From Glycomyces harbinensis (GTDB lineage Bacteria; Actinomycetota; Actinomycetes; Mycobacteriales; Micromonosporaceae), in assembly GCF_900101745.1 (NCBI RefSeq), contig NZ_FNAD01000014.1, forward strand, positions 62,001 through 126,000: 64,000 nt of DNA, written 5' to 3'. Every line of letters begins with the position of its first letter. The first letter of the stretch is position 1. A program made the translations under genes and the position numbers. The notes under the pieces were generated by a model that worked only from the letters and a program-made list of their open reading frames with translations, ran no database searches and had not been told where the DNA came from. Positions 40,332 through 49,193 of the stretch are shown here, piece by piece.

Positions 40332-41693
40332 ATGACGAGCAGGAAGACCGCCTACTTCGGCGTACTCGACTCGGTCAACTTCAGCGCGGACCTGCCCGAC
40401 GACGATCTGGCGCACCGGACGTTACACGCGACCGGCGCGGTCATGCTCCAGATGATCCTCGGCGGCGTCAATCCCGTGCTGAGCCAGACGCAGGCCTTCG
40501 ACTGCGCGATGTTCACCGGCGGTCTCGCCAGAATGGACCGGGGCTCCATCGCCATGATGGAACTCGTCCGCAGCGGGCAGATCCAAGTGCGGATCCTCGA
40601 CAGCGCCGCGCTCTTGGACGACCCGGCTGACGGGCGCAGGTTCACCCTGATCAACGCCTTCCGATCGGCCCTCCTGCAGCGGGACTTCCGCTTCTCCTCA
40701 TGGCCGGAGCTCGGCGGCGACATGACCCTGCGGGCGGCGATCGCCGAGCAGCTCGACCGGGACCCGTTCGGTGTGGACGCGGTCGCCGACGGCCCGCTGC
40801 TGCACCGCCTGCTCGGCCTCATCGAGTTCGACCGCGCGCTCCGCGACAGCCCCGTCTCCGAGCGCGCCTCGGTCACCTCCGGCGCCAGCCTCGCCGACAG
40901 GGTGCTGGGCGCCCTCGCGAACATCCGCCGCAACACGGCCGGCGGCGACACCGAGGTGCTGACGCGCCTGGAGACCAGGGCGGCGGCCGGCGGCGACGGC
41001 CGGCCGTTCACGCGGCGGTCGTCCTGGTACGCGCTGCTCGACGAGTACGAGGAGGTCGCCTCGGACGCGGGGGACCCGTCGCGCCTGGCCCAACTGGGCA
41101 TGGTGCGCGGCCTGGTGAACGCGAAGTACAACGGGATCGTGGCCGAGTCGCTGAACGCCGACGGCCTGGACGTCGAGTTCGCCGACTTCAAGACGGCCGG
41201 CATCGTGGCCCAGGCGGGGGTCGAGAACCTCGTGGGCGCCAGGGCGACCCAGGTGCTGGAGGAGTCGGAGATCGAAGCCTGGCTGACCTGGAGCGAACTG
41301 CCGGGGATCCTCTCGGACATGCGGAACCTCACGGCGCCGCAGAACCGGTTCCGGCATCTGGTCAGCAGATACCGCGAGCACGACATCCGGCGCCGCGCGG
41401 ACGCGATCGCGAAGAACCAGATCTGGGCGCATGTCGGCGCCGTGACGGTCAACGCCACCGGCACGGTCGTCGGCGGCATCGTCGGCCTCGCGCTCGGCGG
41501 CGACCTGGTGGGGACCTCGATCGGGAGCGTGGTCGGCACTCTCGGTGGCGTGTACGCTAACCACATGCTGGACACGCAGAAGCAACGCGGTCTGCGAAAG
41601 GCCGAACTCCGGGCGCAGAAGGAGTTCGACCAGCTCTTCACCCCCGTGCTCGGCCGCGGCAGCATCGCGTACCGCATCGACCATGACGCCTGA
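40332..41693 (+). CDS. Uncharacterised protein with C-terminal glycine-zipper membrane segment
   Basis: A 453-residue protein that I do not recognise. Residues 1-300 are mixed alpha/beta without known motif; a segment near 230 (RSSWYALLDEYEE, then RGLVNAKYNGIVAESL) looks like a structural repeat or ligand pocket. Residues 365-410 form one or two hydrophobic, glycine-zipper helices (GTVVGGIVGLALGGDLVG, GSVVGTLGGVYA), followed by a basic tail. Such segments insert into or oligomerise in membranes. A GTG at 40311 would add seven residues. The Nudix gene overlaps its end by 11 bases. The context does not name a pathway. Confidence 0.6.
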   Translation: MTSRKTAYFGVLDSVNFSADLPDDDLAHRTLHATGAVMLQMILGGVNPVLSQTQAFDCAMFTGGLARMDRGSIAMMELVRSGQIQVRILDSAALLDDPADGRRFTLINAFRSALLQRDFRFSSWPELGGDMTLRAAIAEQLDRDPFGVDAVADGPLLHRLLGLIEFDRALRDSPVSERASVTSGASLADRVLGALANIRRNTAGGDTEVLTRLETRAAAGGDGRPFTRRSSWYALLDEYEEVASDAGDPSRLAQLGMVRGLVNAKYNGIVAESLNADGLDVEFADFKTAGIVAQAGVENLVGARATQVLEESEIEAWLTWSELPGILSDMRNLTAPQNRFRHLVSRYREHDIRRRADAIAKNQIWAHVGAVTVNATGTVVGGIVGLALGGDLVGTSIGSVVGTLGGVYANHMLDTQKQRGLRKAELRAQKEFDQLFTPVLGRGSIAYRIDHDA

Positions 41694-42372
41694 CCGGCGG
41701 CGATACGACGAGCTCCGGGAGACCCGACCGGAACTGTTCGCCAATCCGGCGGGGTCGATCTTCACGGTCCTGCACGACCCGGAGTCCGTCTCCCGTGCCG
41801 AGAGCGAAGCGGCCGAACGGCTCCGATCCGAAGGCCGCCCGGAGGACTGGGCGAAGACCGGGGTCGTGTACGAGGACGTCTACGGCCTGCGGCTGCGGGA
41901 CGCCGTCCGATTCCCCGACGGCAGCCTCGGCACCTACATCCGCGACGTCAGCCCGCAGCCGGTCGGCGGTGTCGTGGTCCTGCCGGTCCTCAACGGCGAC
42001 ATCGTCCTCCTCGACCACTTCCGGCACGCCACCCGGACCTGGCATCTGGAGCTGCCGCGCGGCGGCGGCGAGCCCGGTGCCTCCCCGGCCGAGGACGCGC
42101 GCCGCGAGCTCGAAGAGGAGATCGGCGCGAAGGCGACGACGCTCGTCGCCCTCGGCGAACTCCACCCCGACACGGGCATGGCCGCCGCCGCCGTCGCGCT
42201 GTTCTACGCCGAGATCGACGGCATCGGCGAACCCGAAGCGGCCGAAGGGATCGACTCGATCCGCCTGGTCCCGCCGCAGTCCCTGCGGGACATGATCCGG
42301 TCCGGCGAGGTCACCGACGGGTTCACCATGGCCGCCTATCTGCGAGCCACCCTGCATCAGCTGCTGCCCTAG
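41683..42372 (+). CDS. Nudix hydrolase (ADP-ribose pyrophosphatase-like)
   Basis: A 229-residue Nudix protein. The Nudix box is near residues 127-149, with the metal-binding core RELEEEIGA complete, but the Glu that normally follows the first Gly by six residues is Ala (GEPGASPAED). An N-terminal domain of about 90 residues precedes the fold, as in ADP-sugar pyrophosphatases. The substrate is likely a nucleoside diphosphate derivative such as ADP-ribose. It starts inside the preceding glycine-zipper gene and so is translated with it; the two are a probable functional pair. Ends four bases from a convergent gene. Confidence 0.85.
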   Translation: MTPDRRRYDELRETRPELFANPAGSIFTVLHDPESVSRAESEAAERLRSEGRPEDWAKTGVVYEDVYGLRLRDAVRFPDGSLGTYIRDVSPQPVGGVVVLPVLNGDIVLLDHFRHATRTWHLELPRGGGEPGASPAEDARRELEEEIGAKATTLVALGELHPDTGMAAAAVALFYAEIDGIGEPEAAEGIDSIRLVPPQSLRDMIRSGEVTDGFTMAAYLRATLHQLLP

Positions 42373-42376
42373 AGCG

Positions 42377-43696
42377 TTACTCCCCGGATCCGGCGGTCGC
42401 CTTGCGGCGGCGGGTCAGGACGGACATCGACACGCCGGCGGCCAGGACCGCCGCGGCACCGCCGACGACCCGCCCCAGGGAGGCGCCGGTCGCCGGGAGC
42501 CGGCCGGAGCCGTTCCCGTCGAGCGTGATGTCGGCGGTGTTGTTCCCCAGGCCGGCGTCGAGCTCACCAGGATAGTCGGCGTCGCCGAGCGCCAGGATCT
42601 CCAAGCGCCCCACGTCGTTCCAGTCCGGGTTCTCGAGGTCCACGGTGAACGTGAAGGGCAGTTCGTCGCCCATGGCGAGGAACTGGAAGAAGCAGGCGAA
42701 GTCGAGGTCGCCGGTCTCGACGTCCTCCGGAAGATGGACCGCCCAGTCCTCCTCGTCGAGGCAGAACAGCTCGCCGACGTTCCCGGTGTCGCTGTCGAGC
42801 CGGTAGAGCTCCACACCCTCGGGCAGGTCGCCGATCAGCGCGTAGGAGCCGGGGCCGTCGAAGAACGGGATCGCCGAGCCCGAACCCACGTTCGCCGGCA
42901 GGGTGGCCACGGTGACCCGGTCGCCTTCGGCGCCCGCGATCGCCACATCCTCGACCCTCAGGTCGTACGGGTTCTCGGTGGTCCGGATGTCGATGCGGCC
43001 GAACGCGTCCGTGAACACCAGGTCGTCCGGGGCGTCCTCGACCTCGAGGGCGAACAGGTTCTCCGAGCCGGGGTCCCAGGCGAGGTCGCCGTATCGGGCT
43101 TCGAGCTGCGCCGCGTCCAGCGCCTCGACGGTGAAGCCGCAGGTGCAGATGGAGACCGGTCCTGGAGCCAGGTCGTCGATCCCGAAGTTGACCGGGTCGG
43201 CGAACCTGAACACGGTGCCCGGAAGGTCCGCGAAGTCGGTGACGACGCAGGCGACCTCGGGGTAGGTGTTGACGCAGTTGTCGTAGAAGGCGTGCGGTGC
43301 GGCGTATCCGACGCGGCCGCCGCCGGTGACCGCCACGACGAGCGCCTTGGTGCCGGCGGGCAGCGGCTCGCTCTGGAGGTAGTCGGGGCGGGCCCCGACG
43401 ATGTCCCCGTGCTCGGCCTCGTAGGTCGCCTCGTTGTACAGGAACGGCCCCTCCGGGACGTCCGCGTCGAGTCCGGTGCCGCCCGTGGAGGGATCGTCGG
43501 GCGTCTGGACTTCGGTGTCGTCCGCGGGACTCTGGGCGGCGGCCGGGAGCGCGAACGCCCCCAGGCCCAGCGCGGCCGCGCCGAGGGCGGCGGCCAGGCG
43601 CCGCGCCGCGCGGCGGGTCTTCGGACGGGTCGTTGCGGGCGTCCTCGGCGAAAGCCCGGGGTCACCGGCTCGAAAGGGCCTCGGGGAGCGGTTCAT
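42377..43696 (-). CDS. LPXTG-anchored surface protein
   Basis: A 439-residue secreted protein. A long basic N-terminal region leads to a signal peptide cleaved near AAA-Q (residues 52-55). The mature chain is acidic and beta-rich, with a few Cys pairs (NCVNTYPEVACVV, ICTCGF, FCLDEEDW, FACFFQF) that could form disulfides. The C-terminus has the sortase motif LPATG (400-404), a hydrophobic helix and RRRK tail, so it is linked to the cell wall by a class E- or A-type sortase, encoded elsewhere. The body shows no known enzyme motif. Monocistronic and leftward. Confidence 0.78.
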   Translation of the reverse strand: MNRSPRPFRAGDPGLSPRTPATTRPKTRRAARRLAAALGAAALGLGAFALPAAAQSPADDTEVQTPDDPSTGGTGLDADVPEGPFLYNEATYEAEHGDIVGARPDYLQSEPLPAGTKALVVAVTGGGRVGYAAPHAFYDNCVNTYPEVACVVTDFADLPGTVFRFADPVNFGIDDLAPGPVSICTCGFTVEALDAAQLEARYGDLAWDPGSENLFALEVEDAPDDLVFTDAFGRIDIRTTENPYDLRVEDVAIAGAEGDRVTVATLPANVGSGSAIPFFDGPGSYALIGDLPEGVELYRLDSDTGNVGELFCLDEEDWAVHLPEDVETGDLDFACFFQFLAMGDELPFTFTVDLENPDWNDVGRLEILALGDADYPGELDAGLGNNTADITLDGNGSGRLPATGASLGRVVGGAAAVLAAGVSMSVLTRRRKATAGSGE

Positions 43697-43703
43697 AAGA
43701 CCT

Positions 43704-43729
43704 CAACGCACGCCGAAGGCGGCGCGTTG
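43704..43729 (-). terminator. Stem-loop after the LacI gene
   Basis: CAACGC-A-CGCC, loop GAA, GGCG-GC-GCGTTG: a ten-base-pair stem with a small bulge, between the LacI stop (43787) and the next leftward gene (43696). It may separate the two transcripts. Confidence 0.45.
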
Positions 43730-43786
43730 CGCTCCCCGGTGTTCTTTCGTGAACGGAAGGTGTCGCGCGGTGGGTTCGGGTCGTCC

Positions 43787-44785
43787 TCACCTGAGCACCA
43801 GTGAGAACGGCACCTCGTGGTGGCCGGGCGCGGTGGCGTCGGGGGCGGCGATTATGTCGAGCACGCGGTTGGCGAGCGCCTCGCGTCCCGGTGCGACGGT
43901 GGAGAACGGCGGCATCGAGTAGCGGCCGTCGGCGATGTCGTCGAACCCCATGACGCGCACCTGTTCCGGAACGCTCAGTCCCCGCACCCCGAGCGCGTAG
44001 AGCGCTCCCAGCGCGAGCGAGTCGTTGAAGCACAGCAGTCCGTCGAACTCGGCTCCCGACTCGACCAGGCGCTGCACGGCGACGGCCCCCTCCGCGCGGT
44101 TGAACTCGTGGACGTGGCCGGTCAGCGCCTCGTCCAGCGGCAGGCCCGCCTGCCGCAGTGCCAGCGCGTAGCCGTCGAAGCGGTCGCGGGAGGTCTCGGT
44201 CGGACCCTCGTCCTGGACGCCGATCGTGGCGATTCGCCTGCAGCCCTGGGCGATCAGCTCGGCGGTGGCCGCGGCCGCCGCGGCGACGTTGTCGATCCCC
44301 ACGTGGTGCTCGCCGTCGCCGGCGACGCGCTCGCCGTGCTCGCCGACGAGGACGAGCGAGATGTCGCGCCGGCGCTCCTGGACGTCGACGGCCTCCAGGC
44401 CGAGCGGGCTCATGATGAGCCCGTCGATGGCGGGGAGGCGGACGCCGTCGAGCGCCTCGACTTCGCGGGCGCGGTCGCCTCCGGTCTGCGAGACGAGCAC
44501 GGTGAGGTTCCGGTCGTGCGCGACGTCGACGAAGACGCTGGCGAGTTCGGCGAAGTAGGGCTCGGCGAGCGTCGGCAGCGCCAGCGCCAGCACCCCGCTC
44601 GAACCGCGGCGGAGCTGGCGCGCGGCCAGGTTCGGCCGGTAGCCGAGCTCCTCGATCGCGACCAGCACCTTCTCGCGGACCTCCGCGCCCACCCAGCCGG
44701 AGTCGTTCACGACGTTGGAGACGGTCTTGGGGCTGACACCCACTCGCGCCGCGATGTCGGCGAGGGTGACACGAGCTCGGGCCAT
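43787..44785 (-). CDS. LacI-family repressor of the GH2 / importer genes
   Basis: A 332-residue LacI regulator. The HTH with hinge spans residues 1-60 (VTLADIAARVGVSPKTVSNVVN, then GYRPNLAARQLRRG), and the rest is a periplasmic-binding-protein-like sugar sensor with GFDDIADGRYSMPPFSTV near the end. ATG 44785 opens directly at the HTH. It is divergent from the GH2 enzyme and its own -35 element overlaps a TTCAACGTTGAA palindrome; two closely related sites precede the lipoprotein gene at 46885. It therefore probably represses both transcripts and itself, released by an oligosaccharide or uronate. Confidence 0.92.
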   Translation of the reverse strand: MARARVTLADIAARVGVSPKTVSNVVNDSGWVGAEVREKVLVAIEELGYRPNLAARQLRRGSSGVLALALPTLAEPYFAELASVFVDVAHDRNLTVLVSQTGGDRAREVEALDGVRLPAIDGLIMSPLGLEAVDVQERRRDISLVLVGEHGERVAGDGEHHVGIDNVAAAAAATAELIAQGCRRIATIGVQDEGPTETSRDRFDGYALALRQAGLPLDEALTGHVHEFNRAEGAVAVQRLVESGAEFDGLLCFNDSLALGALYALGVRGLSVPEQVRVMGFDDIADGRYSMPPFSTVAPGREALANRVLDIIAAPDATAPGHHEVPFSLVLR

Positions 44786-44825
44786 GGGACTCCGTCGGTG
44801 CAGAAGGGCGGGATCAACGGACTCG

Positions 44826-44861
44826 ATGATAGCCGACCGGACTGCTACATTCAACGTTGAA
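44826..44861 (-). promoter_or_regulatory. lacI promoter with LacI operator TTCAACGTTGAA
   Basis: On the leftward strand TTGAAT (44849-44854) and TATCAT (44826-44831) are 17 bases apart. The perfect 12-base palindrome TTCAACGTTGAA at 44850-44861 overlaps the -35 element and lies 25 bases ahead of the GH2 start, so one bound repressor would silence both directions. Confidence 0.7.
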
Positions 44862-44886
44862 TTAAGCCGATCAGGGAGTTTCATCG

Positions 44887-46755
44887 ATGAACAGCCAGTC
44901 GCCGACATTCGACATTCGAGCGAGCCGTCAGGAGGTCGCCCGGTCGCGCCCGCAGATGCTGCGGGAGTCGTTCCTCGACCTGAGCGGGCGGTGGGGCTTC
45001 GCCCACGACGACGGCGACCGCGGCCTCGCCGAGCGGTGGTTCGACGGGCGCGCGCTGCCCGGGACGATCATCGTGCCGTTCCCGCCGGAGTCCCCGGCGT
45101 CCGGGGTCGGCGCGACCGGGTTCCACCCCGTCGTCTGGTACCGGCGCGAACTCGCCGCCGCAGACCTGGCCGAGGTCGGACACGGCCCCGGAAGACGCCT
45201 GCTGGTCCACTTCGGAGCGGTCGACTACCGGGCGCGCGTCTGGCTCGACGGCCGGGAGGTCGGCGGCCACGAGGGCGGGCACACCCCGTTCACGATCGAC
45301 CTCACCGACGAGCTGGACTCCGGTGGGGGAGCGGAGGACCGGCCGCTCGTGCTGGTGGTCCGCGCCGAGGACGACCCGCACGACACCGCGCAGCCCCGAG
45401 GCAAGCAGGACTGGCACGAGACGCCGCACAGCATCTGGTACCACCGCACGACCGGCATCTGGCAGCCCGTGTGGCTGGAGTCCGTGGCGGCGCTGCACGT
45501 GGAGGGCCTGCGCTGGACCTGCGACCTGACCCGCGGCACCGCGACCGCGCAGGTGACCCTCAACCGCCGGGCCGACGCCGAGGTCCGGGTGCGCATCGCG
45601 CACGAGGGGACCGCGCTCGGCGAGGCGGCGGTGATCGCCGCGGGCACCCGGGTGAGCGTGACCGTGCCGCTCGCGGGCCAGGACAACGGCCAGGGATACG
45701 AACGGCTGCTGTGGAAGCCGGGATCGCCGACGCTCCTGGACGCGTGGGTGAGCGTCGGGGCCGAGGGCCGGACCGAGGACGTCGTGGCGAGCTACCTCGG
45801 GCTCCGGTCGGTTCGCGTGGGCGACGGCCAGTTCCTGCTCAACGACCGACCCGTGGTGCTGCGCTCGGTGCTGAACCAGGGCTACTGGCCGCAGTCGCAC
45901 CTCGCCGCCCCCTCGGAGCGCGCGCTGCGGCGCGAGGCCGAACTCATCGGGGAGCTCGGCTTCAACGCCGTTCGCCTGCACCAGAAGGTCGAGGACCCGC
46001 GCTTCCTCTACCACGCCGACCGGCTCGGCCTGCTGGTGTGGGGCGAGATGGCGGCGACCTACAGCTTCTCGGACACCGCGGTGGGCCGCACCGTGACCGA
46101 GTGGACCGAGGCGGTGCGGCGCGACGCGAGCCACCCCTCGATCGTGACCTGGGTGCCGCTCAACGAGAGCTGGGGCGTGCAGCACCTCGCCACCCGGGAG
46201 GACCAGCGCGCCTTCGCCGAGGCGCTCTACCACCTGACGAAGGCGCTCGACCCCACGCGCCCGGTCGTCTCCAACGACGGCTGGGAGCTGGGCACCTCCG
46301 ACCTGTGGACCGTGCACGACTACGAGTCCGACACGGCCACGCTGGCCGACCGCTACGACGTGCCGGCCGAGCGGCTGCGGGCGTACATCGACGGCACCGG
46401 CCCGGTGGGCCGCCGCATCCGGCTGGCCGGGACGACCGACGGCGGCGAGCCGATCATGCTCACCGAGTTCGGCGGCGTGAAGTGGTCCAAGGGACCCGAG
46501 GCCGACGGCGCGTGGGGCTACTCCGAGGCGAGCAGCGCCGAGGACTTCGCGCGCCGCGTCGGCGACATCCTCGAACCGGTCCAGCGCGGGACCATCGGCA
46601 GCGGCGGCCGCCGGCACGGGCTCGCCGGCTGGTGCTGGACGCAGCTGACCGACACCCGCCAGGAGACCAACGGCCTCCTGACCGAGGACCGCGAGCCGAA
46701 ACTGCCGATCGGCGAGCTGCGCGCGCTGGTGCTCGGGCACGGCGACCGGACCTGA
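44887..46755 (+). CDS. GH2 glycoside hydrolase (beta-galactosidase/glucuronidase type)
   Basis: A 622-residue GH2 enzyme without a signal peptide, hence intracellular. The domain order is the usual one: jelly-roll sugar-binding domain (residues 20-200, with YRRELAAADL and DGREVGGHEGGHTPF), immunoglobulin-like sandwich (200-315), TIM barrel (320-600). The acid/base is Glu427 in NESWG and the nucleophile Glu527 in LTEFGG. The short length lacks the lacZ tail. Substrate could be a beta-linked galactose, glucuronate or mannose; the GH67/GH43 neighbourhood suggests a hemicellulose side chain. Ribosome site GGGAG; controlled by the divergent LacI. Confidence 0.87.
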   Translation: MNSQSPTFDIRASRQEVARSRPQMLRESFLDLSGRWGFAHDDGDRGLAERWFDGRALPGTIIVPFPPESPASGVGATGFHPVVWYRRELAAADLAEVGHGPGRRLLVHFGAVDYRARVWLDGREVGGHEGGHTPFTIDLTDELDSGGGAEDRPLVLVVRAEDDPHDTAQPRGKQDWHETPHSIWYHRTTGIWQPVWLESVAALHVEGLRWTCDLTRGTATAQVTLNRRADAEVRVRIAHEGTALGEAAVIAAGTRVSVTVPLAGQDNGQGYERLLWKPGSPTLLDAWVSVGAEGRTEDVVASYLGLRSVRVGDGQFLLNDRPVVLRSVLNQGYWPQSHLAAPSERALRREAELIGELGFNAVRLHQKVEDPRFLYHADRLGLLVWGEMAATYSFSDTAVGRTVTEWTEAVRRDASHPSIVTWVPLNESWGVQHLATREDQRAFAEALYHLTKALDPTRPVVSNDGWELGTSDLWTVHDYESDTATLADRYDVPAERLRAYIDGTGPVGRRIRLAGTTDGGEPIMLTEFGGVKWSKGPEADGAWGYSEASSAEDFARRVGDILEPVQRGTIGSGGRRHGLAGWCWTQLTDTRQETNGLLTEDREPKLPIGELRALVLGHGDRT

Positions 46756-46798
46756 GGCATTGCCCGTTTCGAGAGACGTGTGATAGCGTCTCGCCAAA

Positions 46799-46843
46799 TA
46801 GTTCAGCGTTGAACTGGATTCGCCGTAGTTCAACGCTGAACTA
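46799..46843. promoter_or_regulatory. Two mirror-image LacI operators before the lipoprotein gene
   Basis: GTTCAGCGTTGAAC (46801-46814) and GTTCAACGCTGAAC (46828-46841) are reverse complements of each other, 27 bases centre to centre, each within TAGTTCA...GAACT flanks. Both match the palindrome at 44850-44861 except at the central bases. A promoter for the importer genes must lie here, but its hexamers are not obvious. Confidence 0.7.
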
Positions 46844-46884
46844 TCCCGGACGACTGAAGTTCGTCCAGGCTTTGAGGAGGATCC

Positions 46885-48177
46885 ATGACGACAATGAAGA
46901 TGGCGGCGGCACTGGGCACCGTGGCGGTGCTCGGGCTCGCCGCCTGCTCGAACGGCGGCACGCCCCACGAGGCCGCCACCGAGTTCGCCCCCGACACGGA
47001 AGCGGAGATCACCTTCACCTGGTGGGGGAACGACGAGCGCGCCGGCTGGTTCGAAGAGGCGCTCGACCTCTTCAACGAGGAGTACCCCAACGTCGAGGTC
47101 GTGCGGAACTTCAACCCCTGGGACGACTACTGGACCGCCCGCAACACCGAGGCCGCCGGCCAGGCCCTCCCCGACGTGCTCATGATGGACGCCGGATTCC
47201 TCGGCGAATACGCGGACAAGGGCCTGTTCCTCGACCTCGGCGCCTACCAGGGCGGACTGCTCGACACCGGGGGCTACGCCGACACGCTCCTGGAATCGGG
47301 CACCGTCAACGACCAGCTCGTCGGCGTCCCGATGGGCTACAACGCCTGGTCCATGATGTACAACAAGGACCTGCTCGACGAACTCGGCGTCCCCTACCCG
47401 ACCGACGACATGACCCTCGACGACCTCGAGGCCTACGTGCTCCAGGTCAACCAGGCCGGCGCCGCGCACGACCCCAAGATCTACGGCGCCTCGGACTACA
47501 CCGGCGGCTTCCCCGGATTCATCTACTCCCGCATGCAGGAGGGCGAGCCGGTCTTCACCGAGGACGGCGCACCCGCCTTCGACGAGGGCGACGTCGTCGA
47601 CTACCTCGACTCGGTCGCCGACCTCCGCGACAACGGCGACTTCTACCCCGTCGAGCGGACCGTCGCACTCGACCCCCTCGGCGGCTTCCTCGGCGGCGAG
47701 GCCGCGCTCTGGTTCAACTTCTCCACCACCGTGGCCCAGGCGATGAGCGACATCGGGACCGAGAACATCGGCATGGTCCAGGCCCCCACCGAGAACGGCC
47801 GGCACGTGCTCGCCGACCACCCGAGCATGCTCCTGTCCGTCGCGGCCAACTCCGACGAACCCGACGCCTCCGCCGTCCTCGTGGACTTCCTCGCCAACTC
47901 GCCCGAGGTCAAGGCGATCTTCGGCGCCTCCCTCGGTGCGCCCCCGACCGACGAGGGCCGCGCGGCCGTCGAGCAGTCCACATCAGACTCCGTCGACTTC
48001 GCCTACCTCGACGCGATCGAATCCGAGATCACCGAGAGCTACCCGCTCCTGCCCTCCGGATACGGCTCCATCGAAGCCAAATGGGGCGAGCTGCACGAAC
48101 AGCTCCTCTACGGCGACATCGACACCGAACAGCTCGCCGAGGAGCTGTTCTCCGAGATGGACATGCTGCTCGGATGA
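46885..48177 (+). CDS. Sugar ABC transporter substrate-binding lipoprotein
   Basis: A 430-residue family-1 solute-binding lipoprotein: signal with lipobox LAAC and Cys21, then an open alpha/beta protein with ITFTWWGNDER at the start of the mature domain and LPDVLMMDAGFLGEYADKG, typical for oligosaccharide-binding proteins. GAGGAGG lies before the ATG. It starts the second importer of the window and is controlled by LacI through the pair of operators in front. The ligand, by context, is a xylo- or glucurono-oligosaccharide. ATPase is not encoded here. Confidence 0.9.
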   Translation: MTTMKMAAALGTVAVLGLAACSNGGTPHEAATEFAPDTEAEITFTWWGNDERAGWFEEALDLFNEEYPNVEVVRNFNPWDDYWTARNTEAAGQALPDVLMMDAGFLGEYADKGLFLDLGAYQGGLLDTGGYADTLLESGTVNDQLVGVPMGYNAWSMMYNKDLLDELGVPYPTDDMTLDDLEAYVLQVNQAGAAHDPKIYGASDYTGGFPGFIYSRMQEGEPVFTEDGAPAFDEGDVVDYLDSVADLRDNGDFYPVERTVALDPLGGFLGGEAALWFNFSTTVAQAMSDIGTENIGMVQAPTENGRHVLADHPSMLLSVAANSDEPDASAVLVDFLANSPEVKAIFGASLGAPPTDEGRAAVEQSTSDSVDFAYLDAIESEITESYPLLPSGYGSIEAKWGELHEQLLYGDIDTEQLAEELFSEMDMLLG

Positions 48178-48245
48178 CCACCCAGCGCGGCCCGGGCCCC
48201 CGCCCGGGCCGCTCCGAACCCCTTCGCCTCAAAGGAGGTCGGCCC

Positions 48246-49193
48246 ATGGCCGGAACGACGATCGCGCGAGACCCCGTCCGCGACCGGGCGCGCAGGCGCG
48301 CCCGCGACCGCTCGACCCGCGCCGGATACGCGTTCCTGTCCCCCTGGCTCCTCGGATTCTTCGGCCTGACCGCCGGACCGATGATCGCCTCGCTCTACCT
48401 GTCGTTCACCGACTACAACCTCTTCACGGCCCCGACCTTCATCGGGTTCGAAAACTACCAGCGGCTCCTGACCGACACGAACTTCGCCCAGGCCGCCAAG
48501 GTCACCGCGCTCTACGTGGTCTTCGGGACCCCCGTCAAACTCGCGGCGGCGCTGGCGGTCGCCATGCTGCTGCACAACTCCCGCCGCGGCCAGGGCTTCT
48601 ACCGGTCGGCCTACTACCTGCCCTCGCTCATCGGCGGCAGCGTGTCGATCGCGATCGTCTGGAAGGCGATGTTCATCGACGACGGGATCGTCGCCCAGAT
48701 CGGCCAGGTGTTCGGCGGCTCGCCCGCCGCCGACGGCGGCTGGGTCGGCGACCCCGGACGCACCCTGCCCATGCTCATCCTGCTCACCGTGTGGCAGTTC
48801 GGCGCCCCGATGGTCATCTTCCTGGCCGGCCTCAAGCAGGTCCCCACGGAGATGTACGAAGCGGCCGAGGTCGACGGCGCGGGACCGGTCCGGCGGTTCT
48901 GGAACATCACCATCCCGCTGCTCTCGCCGGTGCTGTTCTTCAACCTCCTGCTGGAGACGATCCACGCGTTCCAGATCTTCAACTCCGCGTTCATCATCTC
49001 CAACGGCTCGGGCGGACCCGCCCAGTCGACCCTGTTCTACACGCTCTACCTGTACTTCCGCGGCTTCCGGGACTTCCAGATGGGATACGCGTCCGCGATG
49101 GCCTGGGTGCTGGTGATCGTGGTCGGGCTCATCAGCCTCCTGCTGTTCCGCAGTTCGAAATCGTGGGTGCACTACTCGGGAGACGACAAATGA
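48246..49193 (+). CDS. CUT1-family sugar ABC permease, first subunit
   Basis: A 315-residue permease with six membrane helices and an EAA loop near residues 205-225 (EAAEVDGAGPVRRFWNITI). The opening GYAFLSPWLLGFFGLTAGPM and SLYLSFTDYN are standard in MalF/CUT1 proteins. A strong AAAGGAGG site at 48231 fixes the start at 48246, although an ATG that overlaps the binding-protein stop (48174) is also in frame. It pairs with the next gene, which overlaps its stop. Confidence 0.92.
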   Translation: MAGTTIARDPVRDRARRRARDRSTRAGYAFLSPWLLGFFGLTAGPMIASLYLSFTDYNLFTAPTFIGFENYQRLLTDTNFAQAAKVTALYVVFGTPVKLAAALAVAMLLHNSRRGQGFYRSAYYLPSLIGGSVSIAIVWKAMFIDDGIVAQIGQVFGGSPAADGGWVGDPGRTLPMLILLTVWQFGAPMVIFLAGLKQVPTEMYEAAEVDGAGPVRRFWNITIPLLSPVLFFNLLLETIHAFQIFNSAFIISNGSGGPAQSTLFYTLYLYFRGFRDFQMGYASAMAWVLVIVVGLISLLLFRSSKSWVHYSGDDK

